Positions 25,975-34,778 of a stretch of 51,237 bases of DNA are shown here, piece after piece (the stretch's first letter is position 1; each line of letters starts with the position of its first letter). A program made the translations under genes and the position numbers. The stretch comes from Nocardioides sp. (GTDB lineage Bacteria > Actinomycetota > Actinomycetes > Propionibacteriales > Nocardioidaceae), in contig JAUYLL010000038.1 of assembly GCA_030698375.1 (NCBI GenBank), forward strand, positions 1 through 51,237, given 5' to 3'. The notes under the pieces were generated by a model, which saw only the letters and a program-made list of their open reading frames with translations, did not search any database and was not told where the DNA came from.

Positions 25975-25990
25975 GCGCCCCGTCGGGCGC
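25975..25990. terminator. Hairpin between hemB and the convergent ADC-like gene
   Basis: GCGCCC (25975-25980), loop CGTC, GGGCGC (25985-25990), four bases after the hemB stop. Symmetric, so it could serve both convergent units. Confidence 0.45.
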
Positions 25991-25996
25991 CCCGGC

Positions 25997-26638
25997 CTAG
26001 CTGCCGAAGCGCATGGCGAAGCGGCGCGCGACCAGGGTGAGCAGCGGCCGGCGGCCGGCGAGGAAGCCGAGCGGACCGGTCGGCACGTGCTCCCAGCGGG
26101 CCCGGGCGAGCGCGAGCGGGCTGCGCACCCGGACCGGGCTCACCACCAGTCCACTGCCCCCGCGGGTCGCCCCGTCCTGGGCGACCCCGAAGCCGAGCCG
26201 CGCCGGCAACGGCAGCCGAAGGAGCCGGCGCACGGCCAGGGTGGCCACGGGCGCACCCGCCAGCGACATGGCGTACGCCGCGTCCCGGCGTACCTGGAAG
26301 TCGGCGAGGTCCTTGGGGATCGCCCACAGCGCGCGGCCGCCCTCACGGGAGGCCGGGCTGTCGACCCAGATGTGGGTGATGGACACGTGCGGGCGCAGGC
26401 CTCGTCGGACGAGCACCGTCGTCATCAGCTCGCGGTAGGTCAGCGGGCTCGGCTCCTCGTAGACCACCCACGCGGCGCTGACGACGACGCGGCCGAGCAG
26501 CCTCACGGGCCGCACGCCCTCGGGCACCGGCGGCGCCTCGCGCGCCGGGACGAGGAACACCCCGACGTAGGCGTGGCCGGAGAGGTCCCACGGCTCGGGC
26601 GGGTACGCCGGCCCGCCCGGCCCGTCGGTCACTCCCAT
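25997..26638 (-). CDS. Acetoacetate-decarboxylase-like protein
   Basis: A 213-residue protein resembling the acetoacetate decarboxylase fold: GHAYVGVFLVPA, RPVRLLGRVVVSAAWVVYEEPSPLTYRELM, HVSITHIWVDSPASREGGRALWAIPKDLADF. The family's WxIPK element is present as LWAIPKDLA, with a Lys in a plausible active-site neighbourhood, but true decarboxylase activity cannot be assumed. Many members of this superfamily act as hydratases, aldolases or dehydratases. ATG at 26638 overlaps the monooxygenase stop by 10 bp, so it is the third gene of the tetR operon. Confidence 0.72.
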   Translation of the reverse strand: MGVTDGPGGPAYPPEPWDLSGHAYVGVFLVPAREAPPVPEGVRPVRLLGRVVVSAAWVVYEEPSPLTYRELMTTVLVRRGLRPHVSITHIWVDSPASREGGRALWAIPKDLADFQVRRDAAYAMSLAGAPVATLAVRRLLRLPLPARLGFGVAQDGATRGGSGLVVSPVRVRSPLALARARWEHVPTGPLGFLAGRRPLLTLVARRFAMRFGS

Positions 26639-28053
26639 GCGAACGCCTCGGGCACTAGTTCGGCGGTGCGGGCCTCGTAGGGGCGGGTGCCGCCGGGCCA
26701 GTTGGAGGTGATCCGCCCCGACACCGGGTGGCGGTACCAGCTGTCGCACTGCGCCCAGGCACTCCGCTCGAGCCGGTTCTGGACGTCGCGGTCCCAGACC
26801 TGCTCGGCGGCGGCGGTGACCTCGACGCTGCGGTGGTCCAGCTCGGCCATCCGGTCCAGCACCATCCGGATGTGGCGGGCCTGGGCCTCGAGCATCACGA
26901 TGATGGAGCTGCCGCCGAGGTTGGTGTTCGGGCCGTAGGCGACGAAGAGGTTCGGGAACCCCGGGACGTGCACGCCGAGGTAGGCACGGGCGCCGTCGGA
27001 CCACTGCTTCGACAGCTGGGCGCCGTCGCGGCCGGTGACCTCGATGCCGGCAAGGAAGTCCTGGGCGGCGAAGCCGGTGCCGAAGACGATCGCGTCGACC
27101 TCGCGCTCTGCGCCGTCGGGGGTGCGGACCCCGGTCGGGGTGACCTCCGTGACCGACTCGGTGACCAGCTCGACGTGCGGCTGGGTGAGCGCCGGGTAGT
27201 AGTTGTTGGAGAAGAGGATCCGGCGGCAGCCGACCGGGTAGTCCGGCGTCAGCTTGGACCGCAGCTCCGGGTCGCGGACCTGGCGACGGAGGTGGCCCAG
27301 GGAGACCGCCTTGTTGATTTTCGCGACCTTCGACCCGTCGTCGAGCCCGCGTGAGAACCCCTCGCCGGCGCTGCGGAAGAGCGGCCGCTCGAGGGCGACC
27401 GCGGGGTGGTACCAGCGGGGGAACGGGCCGTCGGGCTTGGGCAGGATGTAGTTCGCGGTCCGCTGGAAGACCGACACCGAGGCGGCGTCGCGGACCAGGT
27501 GCGGGACGAACTGGATCGCGCTGGCGCCCGTGCCGACGACCGCGACCCGCTGGCCGCGGGGGGCCCAGGAGTGGTCCCAGCGCGCGGAGTGGAAGGCCGT
27601 GCCGGTGAAGTCCTCGAGGCCGGTGACCCCGGGGATCCGCGGCTCGGAGAGCTGACCGACGGCGCTGACGAGCACCTCGACGTGCTCGGTGGTGCCGTCG
27701 GCGAAGCCGACCTCCCAGCGGGCGTCCTCCTCCTGCCAGGTCGCGCGGACCACGGTGCGGCCGTAGACGATCCGGCCGGACACGCCGTACGACGCCGCGA
27801 CCTCGTGCAGGTAGTCGAAGATCTCGTCCTGGGGTGCGTACCGGCGCGACCAGGTGCGCCGCGGCGCGAACGAGAACTGGTAGAGCGGGGACGGCACGTC
27901 GCACCCGGACCCGGGGTAGGTGTTGTCGCGCCAGACGCCGCCGAGGTCGTCGCTGCGCTCCCACAGCACGACGTCCTCGTGGCCGTTGCGCAGCAGCTCG
28001 ACGGCCACCGCGAGGCCACCGAAGCCGGAGCCGATCACGCCGACGCGGGTCAT
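26629..28053 (-). CDS. Flavin-containing Baeyer-Villiger-type monooxygenase
   Basis: A 474-residue class B flavoprotein monooxygenase. FAD loop GVIGSGFGGLAVAVEL at the N-terminus, WERSDDLGGVWRDNTYPGSG, the Baeyer-Villiger fingerprint FxGxxxHxxxW as FTGTAFHSARW, NADPH loop VAVVGTGASAIQFVP, and the late DAIVFGTGFAAQDF. It would insert oxygen next to a ketone to give an ester or lactone using NADPH and O2. ATG at 28053 has a perfect AGGAGG four bases upstream and overlaps the tetR stop by 4 bp. The position between a TetR gene and an ADC-like gene suggests an inducible catabolic module. Confidence 0.92.
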   Translation of the reverse strand: MTRVGVIGSGFGGLAVAVELLRNGHEDVVLWERSDDLGGVWRDNTYPGSGCDVPSPLYQFSFAPRRTWSRRYAPQDEIFDYLHEVAASYGVSGRIVYGRTVVRATWQEEDARWEVGFADGTTEHVEVLVSAVGQLSEPRIPGVTGLEDFTGTAFHSARWDHSWAPRGQRVAVVGTGASAIQFVPHLVRDAASVSVFQRTANYILPKPDGPFPRWYHPAVALERPLFRSAGEGFSRGLDDGSKVAKINKAVSLGHLRRQVRDPELRSKLTPDYPVGCRRILFSNNYYPALTQPHVELVTESVTEVTPTGVRTPDGAEREVDAIVFGTGFAAQDFLAGIEVTGRDGAQLSKQWSDGARAYLGVHVPGFPNLFVAYGPNTNLGGSSIIVMLEAQARHIRMVLDRMAELDHRSVEVTAAAEQVWDRDVQNRLERSAWAQCDSWYRHPVSGRITSNWPGGTRPYEARTAELVPEAFAWE

Positions 28054-28667
28054 CGGGCCTCCTCCTCGCCGACCACGACGAGCACGGTGCCGGTGAGGAG
28101 GTCGAGGACCTCGGCGCGGCTCAGCGTGCCGTGCTGGAGCCATTCGCGGCAGGCCGCCTTCACCAGGGGTGCGACCGTGCGCAGCCGGGCCCGCAGGTGG
28201 GGGTCGTCGGGCAGGCAGAGGGCGTCGAGGGTGAGGCGCGCGGCGTGGTCGTCGGCCTCGTCGATGACCCCCTGGAGGTCCGAGCCGCCGGCGACGTTGA
28301 CCGCGCCCGAGGCGTTGACCCAGCTCTCCCCGTAGGTGACCGCGGCGTCGAGGATCCAGTCCATGGTGGCGCGCGCCCGCTCGGCGAGGGGGAGCGCGGA
28401 GAGGTCGGGCAGCTCCGTGCCGGGCATGAGCAGCGACCCGCGCATGACCTCGAGGAAGAGGGCGCGCTTGGAGCCGAAGTAGTGGTGGACCAGGCCGCGG
28501 GTGACGCCGGCGGCCTCGGCGACCTCACCAGTGGAGACCCGGTCGTAGGGGCGGTCGGCGTAGAGACGGCGGGCGGCGTCGAGGATCTCCTGGCGGCGCG
28601 CCTCGGGCGCGAGGCGCCGGGGAGCCTCGGGCACGGCGTCCCGGGCCAGGGTGGGGGAGGAAGGCAT
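28050..28667 (-). CDS. TetR-family transcriptional regulator
   Basis: A 205-residue repressor-type protein. The N-terminal TetR HTH (about 22-68) reads RRQEILDAARRLYAD...VSTGEVAEAAGVTRGLVHHYFGSKRALFLEVM; the rest is the helical ligand domain. The ATG at 28667 has CACGAT six bases upstream; an extra 13 upstream codons in frame would lie in the operator and are rejected. It heads the operon with the BVMO and ADC-like genes. The 23-bp inverted repeat between it and the divergent GMC oxidoreductase is its likely operator. Confidence 0.92.
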   Translation of the reverse strand: MPSSPTLARDAVPEAPRRLAPEARRQEILDAARRLYADRPYDRVSTGEVAEAAGVTRGLVHHYFGSKRALFLEVMRGSLLMPGTELPDLSALPLAERARATMDWILDAAVTYGESWVNASGAVNVAGGSDLQGVIDEADDHAARLTLDALCLPDDPHLRARLRTVAPLVKAACREWLQHGTLSRAEVLDLLTGTVLVVVGEEEAR

Positions 28668-28673
28668 GGACCT

Positions 28674-28717
28674 ATCGTGACCGAGTTGTTGGCAGGGTGT
28701 CAACAACGGGCTAGGGT
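28674..28717. promoter_or_regulatory. Divergent promoters with an embedded TetR operator
   Basis: Operator at 28685-28707: GTTGTTGGCA, GGG, TGTCAACAAC, 9 of 10 arm positions symmetric. Plus strand: TTGGCA (28689-28694), 17 nt, TAGGGT (28712-28717), six bases, GTG 28724. Minus strand: TTGACA (28703-28698), 18 nt, CACGAT (28679-28674), six bases, ATG 28667. Both -35 elements lie inside the operator, so one bound repressor would shut both directions. Confidence 0.8.
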
Positions 28718-28723
28718 GGCGCC

Positions 28724-30475
28724 GTGGACATGGACTACGACGTCGTCGTCATCGGCTCCGGCTTCGGCGGGAGCGTCACCGCCCTGCGGTTGAGCGAGAA
28801 GGGCTACCGGGTCGCGGTGCTCGAGGCCGGTCGGCGGTTCGCCGACGACGAACTGCCCGAGACCTCCTGGCGGTTGCGCCGCTACCTGTGGGCACCCGCC
28901 CTGCGCTGCTTCGGGATCATGCGGATCACCCCCCTGCGCGACGTCCTCATCGCCAGCGGTGCCGGGGTCGGTGGCGGCTCCCTGGTCTATGCCAACACGC
29001 TCTACGAGCCGCTCGAGGGCTTCTACGCCGACCCGCAGTGGGCGGGGATCACCGACTGGCGCGACGAGCTGGCGCCGCACTACGCCCAAGCCAAGAAGAT
29101 GCTCGGCGTGCGGACCTACCCCGGCTGCACCCTGCCCGACCGATTGCTGGCCGACGTGGCCGAGGAGATGGGGGCGGCGGGGAAGGTCCACAACACCGAC
29201 GTCGGCGTGCTCTTCGGCGACCGGCCCGGCGAGGAGGTCGAGGACCCCTTCTTCGGCGGCGTCGGCCCGCGCCGCCGCAGCTGCATCGAGTGCGGTGCCT
29301 GCATGACCGGCTGTCGCCACAACGCCAAGAACACGCTCGTGAAGAACTACCTCCACCTCGCCGAGACCGCCGGTGCCACCGTCGTCCCGCTGACCACGGT
29401 CACCGGGCTGGAGCCGCGCGGGGACGGATCCGGCGCCGACGGCTGGACTGTTCGCGCGCACCGGACCGGCAACCGAGCGCGCCGGCGTACGGTCACGGCG
29501 CAGCACGTCGTGGTCTCCGGCAACGCGCTGAACACCCAGCGGCTGCTGCATCGCTGGCGCGCGACGACGCTGCCCCGCCTGTCGGCCCGCGTGGGCGAGC
29601 TCAGCCGCACCAACTCCGAGGCAGTCCTCACCGCGCGGGCGACCGGCGCCGGGGTGGACATGACGCCCGGCATCGCGATCACCTCCTCCTTCCACCCCGA
29701 CGACGACACCCACGTGGAGGTGGTGCGCTACGGCCGCGGGTCGGGGGCGCTCGCCCTGCTCAACGCTGCCCTCGTAGACCCGACCGAGGGGGGTTCTCCC
29801 TGGCGCGACGCGGTGGCGACCTACCGCTCCGAGGGGCTGCGCCGGGCCTGGCGGCTGCACAAGCCGCGGCGGTGGGCCGAGGAGTCGATCGTCGTGCTGG
29901 TGATGCAGTCCCTGGACAACTCGGTGACGACGTTCCTCCGCTCGGGACCGCTATCCCGCCTGACCCGGGGCCGGGTCCCGGGCCGGATGACTAGCCGTCA
30001 GGGCGTCGGCGAGCCGAACCCGTCGTGGCTGCCCGTCGCGCACCAGGTCACCCGTGCGCTCGCCCGCCGCGTCGACGGCGTCGCCGGGGGGTCCGTCGGC
30101 GGCCTCGCAGGCGTCCCCCTCACCGCGCACTTCATCGGTGGGTGCGTCATCGGGCGGACCCCCGAGGAGGGCGTCGTCGACCCCTACCAGCGCGCCTTCG
30201 GGTACGGCGGACTGCACGTCGCCGACGGCTCCACCATCTCGGCGAACCTCGGCGTGAACCCCTCGCTCACCATCACCGCCCAGACCGAGCGGGCCATGGC
30301 GCTGTGGCCCAACAAGGGCGAGGCCGATGCCCGCCCGCCGGTCGGTGCGCCGTACGCGCGGGTCGACATCGTCGCCCCCCGCCATCCCGTCGTGCCCCCC
30401 GGCGCCCCCGCCGCCCTCCTCCCCATCCCCGCCGTCCCGCGGCGCTGCGGGGGTCGAAAGTCACTACACGTGTAG
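28724..30475 (+). CDS. GMC-family oxidoreductase, cholesterol-oxidase-like (ChoD-type)
   Basis: A 583-residue flavoprotein. FAD loop VVVIGSGFGGSVTALRLSEK, GAGVGGGSLVYANT, a Cys cluster RRSCIECGACMTGCRHNAKN as in mycobacterial ChoD (Rv3409c), and the C-terminal GMC segment VADGSTISANLGVNPSLTITA. The Cys cluster resembles a ferredoxin-type site. It likely oxidises an alcohol, possibly a sterol-like one. The GTG is leaderless. The last codons (SLHV, stop) are encoded by the left arm of the 80-bp repeat, so the C-terminus appears altered by that element. Confidence 0.87.
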   Translation: MDMDYDVVVIGSGFGGSVTALRLSEKGYRVAVLEAGRRFADDELPETSWRLRRYLWAPALRCFGIMRITPLRDVLIASGAGVGGGSLVYANTLYEPLEGFYADPQWAGITDWRDELAPHYAQAKKMLGVRTYPGCTLPDRLLADVAEEMGAAGKVHNTDVGVLFGDRPGEEVEDPFFGGVGPRRRSCIECGACMTGCRHNAKNTLVKNYLHLAETAGATVVPLTTVTGLEPRGDGSGADGWTVRAHRTGNRARRRTVTAQHVVVSGNALNTQRLLHRWRATTLPRLSARVGELSRTNSEAVLTARATGAGVDMTPGIAITSSFHPDDDTHVEVVRYGRGSGALALLNAALVDPTEGGSPWRDAVATYRSEGLRRAWRLHKPRRWAEESIVVLVMQSLDNSVTTFLRSGPLSRLTRGRVPGRMTSRQGVGEPNPSWLPVAHQVTRALARRVDGVAGGSVGGLAGVPLTAHFIGGCVIGRTPEEGVVDPYQRAFGYGGLHVADGSTISANLGVNPSLTITAQTERAMALWPNKGEADARPPVGAPYARVDIVAPRHPVVPPGAPAALLPIPAVPRRCGGRKSLHV

Positions 30476-30532
30476 TGACTTTCCAGGTTCGGACACGTTC
30501 CAGGGCGTGAGAACCCCAGCTTCGTGTACACG
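30453..30532. repeat. 80-bp dispersed repeat with perfect palindrome, copy 2
   Basis: Same element as at 841-920. Here the perfect palindrome extends to 28 nt (30456-30483, core TCACTACACGTGTAGTGA), followed by GGACACGTTCC and the palindrome CGTGTACACG at the right end. It starts inside the GMC gene, supplies its stop codon (TAG, 30473-30475), and lies between convergent genes as copy 1 does. Confidence 0.87.
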
Positions 30533-30577
30533 GATCCGGGGCCGGCCGCTCTCGCGCTGGGGCGGGCGCACCAACGC

Positions 30578-30613
30578 CGAAGGGCGCCCTCCCTGCCGGA
30601 AGGACGCCCTTCG
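30578..30613. terminator. Strong hairpin between GMC and transglycosylase genes
   Basis: CGAAGGGCG (30578-30586) pairs with CGCCCTTCG (30605-30613), with a further TCC/GGA pairing inside. It lies in the convergent gap, 32 bases past the end of the transglycosylase gene, so it can terminate that minus-strand unit; it is symmetric enough to serve both directions. Confidence 0.6.
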
Positions 30614-30644
30614 ATCGATGTGCGTGACAGTTCCTGCGGGTTCC

Positions 30645-31904
30645 TCAGTTCCCGAGGAGGCTGCCGGTGAGGCTCTTGAGCGTGTTCTCCACGGAGCTGA
30701 GGCCCCCGGAGAGGACGGCCTCGGCGCAGGCGGTGAGCCCGCCGAGGGCAGTGATCTCTGCCGACGTGAAGTTCGCCTGGCAGGTTGCCTGCGCCTTCTC
30801 GAGCGGGGTGAGCACGTTCTTCACCGTCTTCTCGACGGTCTCCTTGGTGTCCTTGGCCGCGTCCTCGACAGGCTTGGTGGGGCTGCTCGGGGCGGGGCTG
30901 TCTACGCCGGCGGTGTCGCCGCCAGTGCTGCCACCAGGCTGCTGCGGGTTGCTGGGCTGGTTTGAGGACTGGCCGCCGGTGTTGCCACCGTTGCCGCCCT
31001 TGCCCTTGCCCTTGGCGTTCTGGGGCTTGCGACCCTGCGTCTGCTTGCTGACGACGGAGTCGCGCTTGTTGGGCGTGAGCATCGCGGCGTTGACGGTGCC
31101 GTTCGGGACCGCGGAGTAGTCGCCGGTCCGGTAGGCGCGCATCAACTGCAGCACGAGGTCGACGTAGGCGTTGGAGTGGTTGTAGCGGAAGACCGCGGTG
31201 CGCTGCCCGGGCGTGGTCGAGAGGTCCTCGTTGCCGGAGCAGAGGTAGACCGAGCTCGCCAGGGCGGCATCGTGGATGCTCTGCGGGTTACGGACCCCGT
31301 CGCCGTCCGCGTCCACGCCGACAATCGCCCAGGTCGACGGGATGAACTGCATGGGGCCGACCGCGCGGTCCCAGACCGGGTCGTTGTCGAGCTCGCCAGC
31401 GTCGGTGTCGGGGATCTTGGCGGTTCCGTTGGTGCCGTCGAGGGGGATGCCGTAGATGCCGGGCTGGCTGATGCCGTCGTCATCGAGGACATTGCCGCCG
31501 TACCGGCCGTGGTCGGACTCGACGCGCCCGATGGCCGCGATGAGCTCCCACGAGAGGTTGCAGCCGGGGTCGGCCGCGTTGATGACCTGCGCCGCGCGCT
31601 GGTACGCCGCGAGCGCTGCGGCCGGGATGCCGTTGGGGGAGGCGTCGGAGATCATCGCCTGCGTCGCGGTGCCCGAGGGCAGCGCGCCGTCGGCGTCGAT
31701 CGCCGCCGGAAGCGACACCGAGGCAGGGTTCTCGATCGCCTCGGTGGGGACGAACGTGCCGTCCGGGAGCACCTGACGCGGCTCATCGCCAGCCGCGGTC
31801 GCCGTGCTCGTGGCGGCGATGCTCGTCGTCCAGGCGCCCGAGAGGAGGGCGAGGGGCACGAGTGCCGTCGCCTTCTGCCAGGGCTTCATCCGCTTGTGGG
31901 CCAT
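30645..31904 (-). CDS. Secreted lytic transglycosylase
   Basis: A 419-residue exported peptidoglycan hydrolase. Signal-like N-terminus (basic start, hydrophobic 12-32), then an SLT/lysozyme-like domain (about 95-255): [18 protein letters not shown] with catalytic E129, [12 protein letters not shown], and Ca-site-like [20 protein letters not shown] long Gly/Asn/Pro/Ser-rich linker (about 300-350) leads to a C-terminal helical region with two Cys. It cleaves glycan strands of the wall. ATG at 31904 has CGGAG ten bases upstream; the frame stays open to 32009, but [10 protein letters not shown] is the natural export N-terminus. Divergent from hemL. Confidence 0.88.
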   Translation of the reverse strand: MAHKRMKPWQKATALVPLALLSGAWTTSIAATSTATAAGDEPRQVLPDGTFVPTEAIENPASVSLPAAIDADGALPSGTATQAMISDASPNGIPAAALAAYQRAAQVINAADPGCNLSWELIAAIGRVESDHGRYGGNVLDDDGISQPGIYGIPLDGTNGTAKIPDTDAGELDNDPVWDRAVGPMQFIPSTWAIVGVDADGDGVRNPQSIHDAALASSVYLCSGNEDLSTTPGQRTAVFRYNHSNAYVDLVLQLMRAYRTGDYSAVPNGTVNAAMLTPNKRDSVVSKQTQGRKPQNAKGKGKGGNGGNTGGQSSNQPSNPQQPGGSTGGDTAGVDSPAPSSPTKPVEDAAKDTKETVEKTVKNVLTPLEKAQATCQANFTSAEITALGGLTACAEAVLSGGLSSVENTLKSLTGSLLGN

Positions 31905-32155
31905 GTGTACGCAACTCCGGTAGGTCGGGTCCTGGCGACCCTCCTCGCCAGGTATGTGATTCAACGAACATGATCCCCATCGGTTACGCGTCAGTAAACA
32001 TGCGTACAACGAGGGAGTTGCCGGTGAGCACCCCGGCGTGTGTCGTCACCTCCGAGCGTAGGCATGCGGCCGCCGACGTGACCAGCCGCACGTCCGGGAC
32101 CCGGGAGCGGGAGGCGCAGGTGGCGTGCTTTCCCCGGTCGGGGACAATGGCAGGG
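31905..32155. other. Divergent intergenic region, transglycosylase / hemL
   Basis: 251 bp holding the starts of both genes. On the minus strand the leader contains CCTGGCGA (31952-31945), a GGAGGG loop and TCGCCAGG (31938-31931), an 8-bp hairpin. Near hemL there is GACAAT. No c-di-AMP (ydaO) riboswitch fold was recognised. Confidence 0.5.
32143..32148 (+). promoter_or_regulatory. -10 hexamer for leaderless hemL
   Basis: GACAAT, seven bases before the ATG at 32156. An alternative ATG at 32147 overlaps it. Confidence 0.45.
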
Positions 32156-33514
32156 ATGACCTCTGCACCGACCGACGTTCCCGCCGCTGCCCCGACCCCG
32201 GCCTCGGACGCCCTGTTCGCCCGGGCCCACGCCGTGACCCCCGGGGGCGTCAACTCACCCGTCCGGGCCTTCGCCTCGGTCGGCGGTACCCCGCGCTTCA
32301 TCGAACGGGCGGAGGGGGCCTGGCTGCACGACGCCGACGGCACGCCGTACGTCGACCTGGTCGGCTCCTGGGGTCCGATGCTGCTGGGCCATGCCCACCC
32401 CGAGGTGCAGGCCGCGGTGCAGGCGGCCGTGGCGCGCGGAACCTCGTACGGCACCCCCACCCGGCCCGAGGTCGAGCTGGCCGAGGAGATCGTCGGCCGC
32501 ACCCCGGTCGAGCGGGTCCGGCTGGTGTCCTCGGGCACCGAGGCGACGATGTCGGCCATCCGGCTCGCCCGCGGGTTCACTGGGCGCGAGCTCGTCGTGA
32601 AGTTCGCCGGCTGCTACCACGGCCACGTGGACGCGCTGCTGGCCTCGGCGGGCTCCGGCGTCGCCACCTACGCGGTGCCGGGCAGCCCCGGAATCCCCGA
32701 GGCGGTCACCGCCGCGACGCTGGTGCTCCCCTACAACGACCCCGCCGCCGTCGAGCAGGCGTTCGCCGCCCACGGTGACCGGATCGCCTGCGTGATCACC
32801 GAGGCCGCGGCCGGCAACATGGGCGTCGTCCCGCCCCGCCCGGGTTTCAACGCCTTCCTCGCCGAGACCTGCCGCACCCACGGAGCGCTGCTGGTCAGCG
32901 ACGAGGTGATGACCGGGTTCCGCGCCTCGCGGCGGGGCCAGTGGGGCCTCGACGGCGCCGTGGAGGGCTGGGTGCCGGACCTGATGACCTTCGGCAAGGT
33001 CATGGGAGGCGGCTTCCCGGCCGCGGCGTTCGGCGGCCGGGCCGACGTGATGGCCCGCTTGGCCCCGGAGGGGCCCGTCTACCAGGCCGGCACCCTGTCG
33101 GGGAACCCCGTCGCCGCGACCGCCGGCCTCACCACCCTCCGCCTCGCCGACGAGCACGTGTACGACGCCGTCCAGGCCGCGGGCGACGCGATCGCCCGGG
33201 GGGCCTCCGAGGCCCTCGCTGCTGCCGGGGTGCCCCACCTGGTGCAGCGCACAGGAACGATGTTCAGCGTCTTCTTCACACCGGCGGGAGTCACCGAGGT
33301 CGTCGACTTCGAGGGTGCCCAGGCCCAGGAGATGCACCGCTTCCGGGCGTTCTTCCACGCGATGCTCGCCCAGGGCGTGCACCTCCCGCCCAGCGCCTAC
33401 GAGGCGTGGTTCGTCTCCGCCGCCCACGACGACCGCGCCGTCGACCACGTCCTGGCCGCCCTCCCCGCCGCCGCGCGCGCCGCGGCGGCCGCGTCCCCCG
33501 AGGAGTCCCGATGA
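32156..33514 (+). CDS. hemL: Glutamate-1-semialdehyde 2,1-aminomutase
   Basis: Converts the HemA product to 5-aminolevulinate with pyridoxal phosphate. The 452 residues show [60 protein letters not shown] and the PLP Lys K280 in [11 protein letters not shown]. It is separated from hemB by about 6 kb containing the TetR module and a transglycosylase. The histidine phosphatase gene overlaps its stop codon (ATGA), starting the hemL to ccsB unit. Confidence 0.97.
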   Translation: MTSAPTDVPAAAPTPASDALFARAHAVTPGGVNSPVRAFASVGGTPRFIERAEGAWLHDADGTPYVDLVGSWGPMLLGHAHPEVQAAVQAAVARGTSYGTPTRPEVELAEEIVGRTPVERVRLVSSGTEATMSAIRLARGFTGRELVVKFAGCYHGHVDALLASAGSGVATYAVPGSPGIPEAVTAATLVLPYNDPAAVEQAFAAHGDRIACVITEAAAGNMGVVPPRPGFNAFLAETCRTHGALLVSDEVMTGFRASRRGQWGLDGAVEGWVPDLMTFGKVMGGGFPAAAFGGRADVMARLAPEGPVYQAGTLSGNPVAATAGLTTLRLADEHVYDAVQAAGDAIARGASEALAAAGVPHLVQRTGTMFSVFFTPAGVTEVVDFEGAQAQEMHRFRAFFHAMLAQGVHLPPSAYEAWFVSAAHDDRAVDHVLAALPAAARAAAAASPEESR

Positions 33515-34188
33515 GTTCGACCACGATCGTGCATCTGCTGCGCCACGGCGAGGTGCACAACCCCGACGGCATCCTCTACGGGCGTGCCACCGGATACCGC
33601 CTCTCGGCGCTCGGCGAGCAGATGGCCCAGCGCGTGGCCGACGCCGTCGGTGACCGCGACATCGTCCGGGTCACCGCGTCCCCGCTGGAGCGCGCGCAGC
33701 AGACGGCGCGGCCCCTGGCGGAGGCGCGTGGCGTCGAGGTGACCACCGACGTCCGGGTCATCGAGTCCGAGAACGTCTTCGCCGGCCGGCCCTTCTCGCT
33801 CAGCGACGGCGTGCTGCGCCGCCCCTCGACGTGGCGACACCTGTGGAACCCGTTCCGCCCCTCGTGGGGGGAGCCCTACAAGCAGGTCGCGGCCCGGATG
33901 ATGGCGGCGGTGGGCGAGGCCCGCGAGGCGGCCGAGGGCCACGAGGCGGTCCTCGTCTCCCACCAGCTCCCGATCTGGACGACCCGGCTCTTCGTCGAGG
34001 AGCGCTCCTACCTCCACAACCCGCGCAAGCGGCAGTGCACGCTGTGCAGCCTGACGTCGCTCCACTTCACCGGTGACCGGATCACCACGGTCACCTACTC
34101 CGAGCCGGCCGGGGACCTGATCCCGGTCGGGAACCGGAGTGACCCGTTCTCCGCCGGGGGCGCCCCCGAGCAGGCGCCGCCGGCGTGA
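33511..34188 (+). CDS. Histidine phosphatase (phosphoglycerate-mutase-like)
   Basis: A 225-residue branch-1 histidine phosphatase: the catalytic [12 protein letters not shown] motif near the N-terminus, [11 protein letters not shown], and the second His in [10 protein letters not shown]. These enzymes remove phosphate from varied metabolites; the substrate is unknown. It is the ortholog by position of Rv0525, always between hemL and the resA-like gene in this neighbourhood. Overlaps both neighbours by 4 bp. Confidence 0.9.
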   Translation: MSSTTIVHLLRHGEVHNPDGILYGRATGYRLSALGEQMAQRVADAVGDRDIVRVTASPLERAQQTARPLAEARGVEVTTDVRVIESENVFAGRPFSLSDGVLRRPSTWRHLWNPFRPSWGEPYKQVAARMMAAVGEAREAAEGHEAVLVSHQLPIWTTRLFVEERSYLHNPRKRQCTLCSLTSLHFTGDRITTVTYSEPAGDLIPVGNRSDPFSAGGAPEQAPPA

Positions 34189-34778
34189 CTAGGTCCCTCC
34201 GTGCCATGGCCGTCGCGGCTGTCCTGGCGCTCACCGCCGGCTGTGGCGGCGCCGACCTCAGCTCGGGCGAGCAGGGGTTCGTCTCCGCCAACGGCCTCAT
34301 CACCACGCTCGCGCCGGAGGACCGCCGTGCGCTGGCTGACGACGTCACCGGTGAGACCCTCGACGGCGAGCAGGTCGCCCTCGCCGACCTCCGCGGCCAG
34401 GTCGTCGTCGTCAACGTCTGGGGCTCGTGGTGCCCGCCGTGCCGCAAGGAGGCGCCGGCGCTGGTCGCGGCCGCCGAGGAGCTGGCCCACCGCGACGTCG
34501 TCTTCCTCGGCATCAACGTCCGCGACGCCTCGAAGGAGAAGGCGCGCGCCTTCGAGCGCACCTACGAGGTGCCCTACGACAGCCTCTACGACCCCAGCGG
34601 GTCCCTGCTGCTGGCCTTCCGCGGCACCATCCCCCCGCACGCCATCCCCAGCACGCTGGTGATCGACCGCGAGGGCCGGATCGCCGCCGGCAAGCTCGAC
34701 GAGATCACCACGAGCACGCTGGTCGGGCTGGTCGAGGACGTCCTGGACGGACGCACCAGGAGCGCCGCACGTGGGTGA
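34185..34778 (+). CDS. TlpA/ResA-type thiol-disulfide lipoprotein
   Basis: A 197-residue lipoprotein: signal with lipobox LTAGCG, then a thioredoxin fold with VVVNVWGSWCPPCRKEAPAL (WCPPC redox centre), VVFLGINVRDASKEKA and a cis-Pro segment AIPSTLVID. Outside the membrane it would keep apocytochrome c haem-binding Cys reduced, taking electrons from CcdA, encoded next. GTG start, 4-bp overlap with the phosphatase gene. Confidence 0.93.
   Translation: MTRSLRAMAVAAVLALTAGCGGADLSSGEQGFVSANGLITTLAPEDRRALADDVTGETLDGEQVALADLRGQVVVVNVWGSWCPPCRKEAPALVAAAEELAHRDVVFLGINVRDASKEKARAFERTYEVPYDSLYDPSGSLLLAFRGTIPPHAIPSTLVIDREGRIAAGKLDEITTSTLVGLVEDVLDGRTRSAARG

Noticed and set aside
31905-32155. c-di-AMP (ydaO) riboswitch upstream of the transglycosylase
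   Set aside because: Expected because such riboswitches often control wall hydrolases and disA is present, but the conserved ydaO sequence blocks could not be found on the minus strand.
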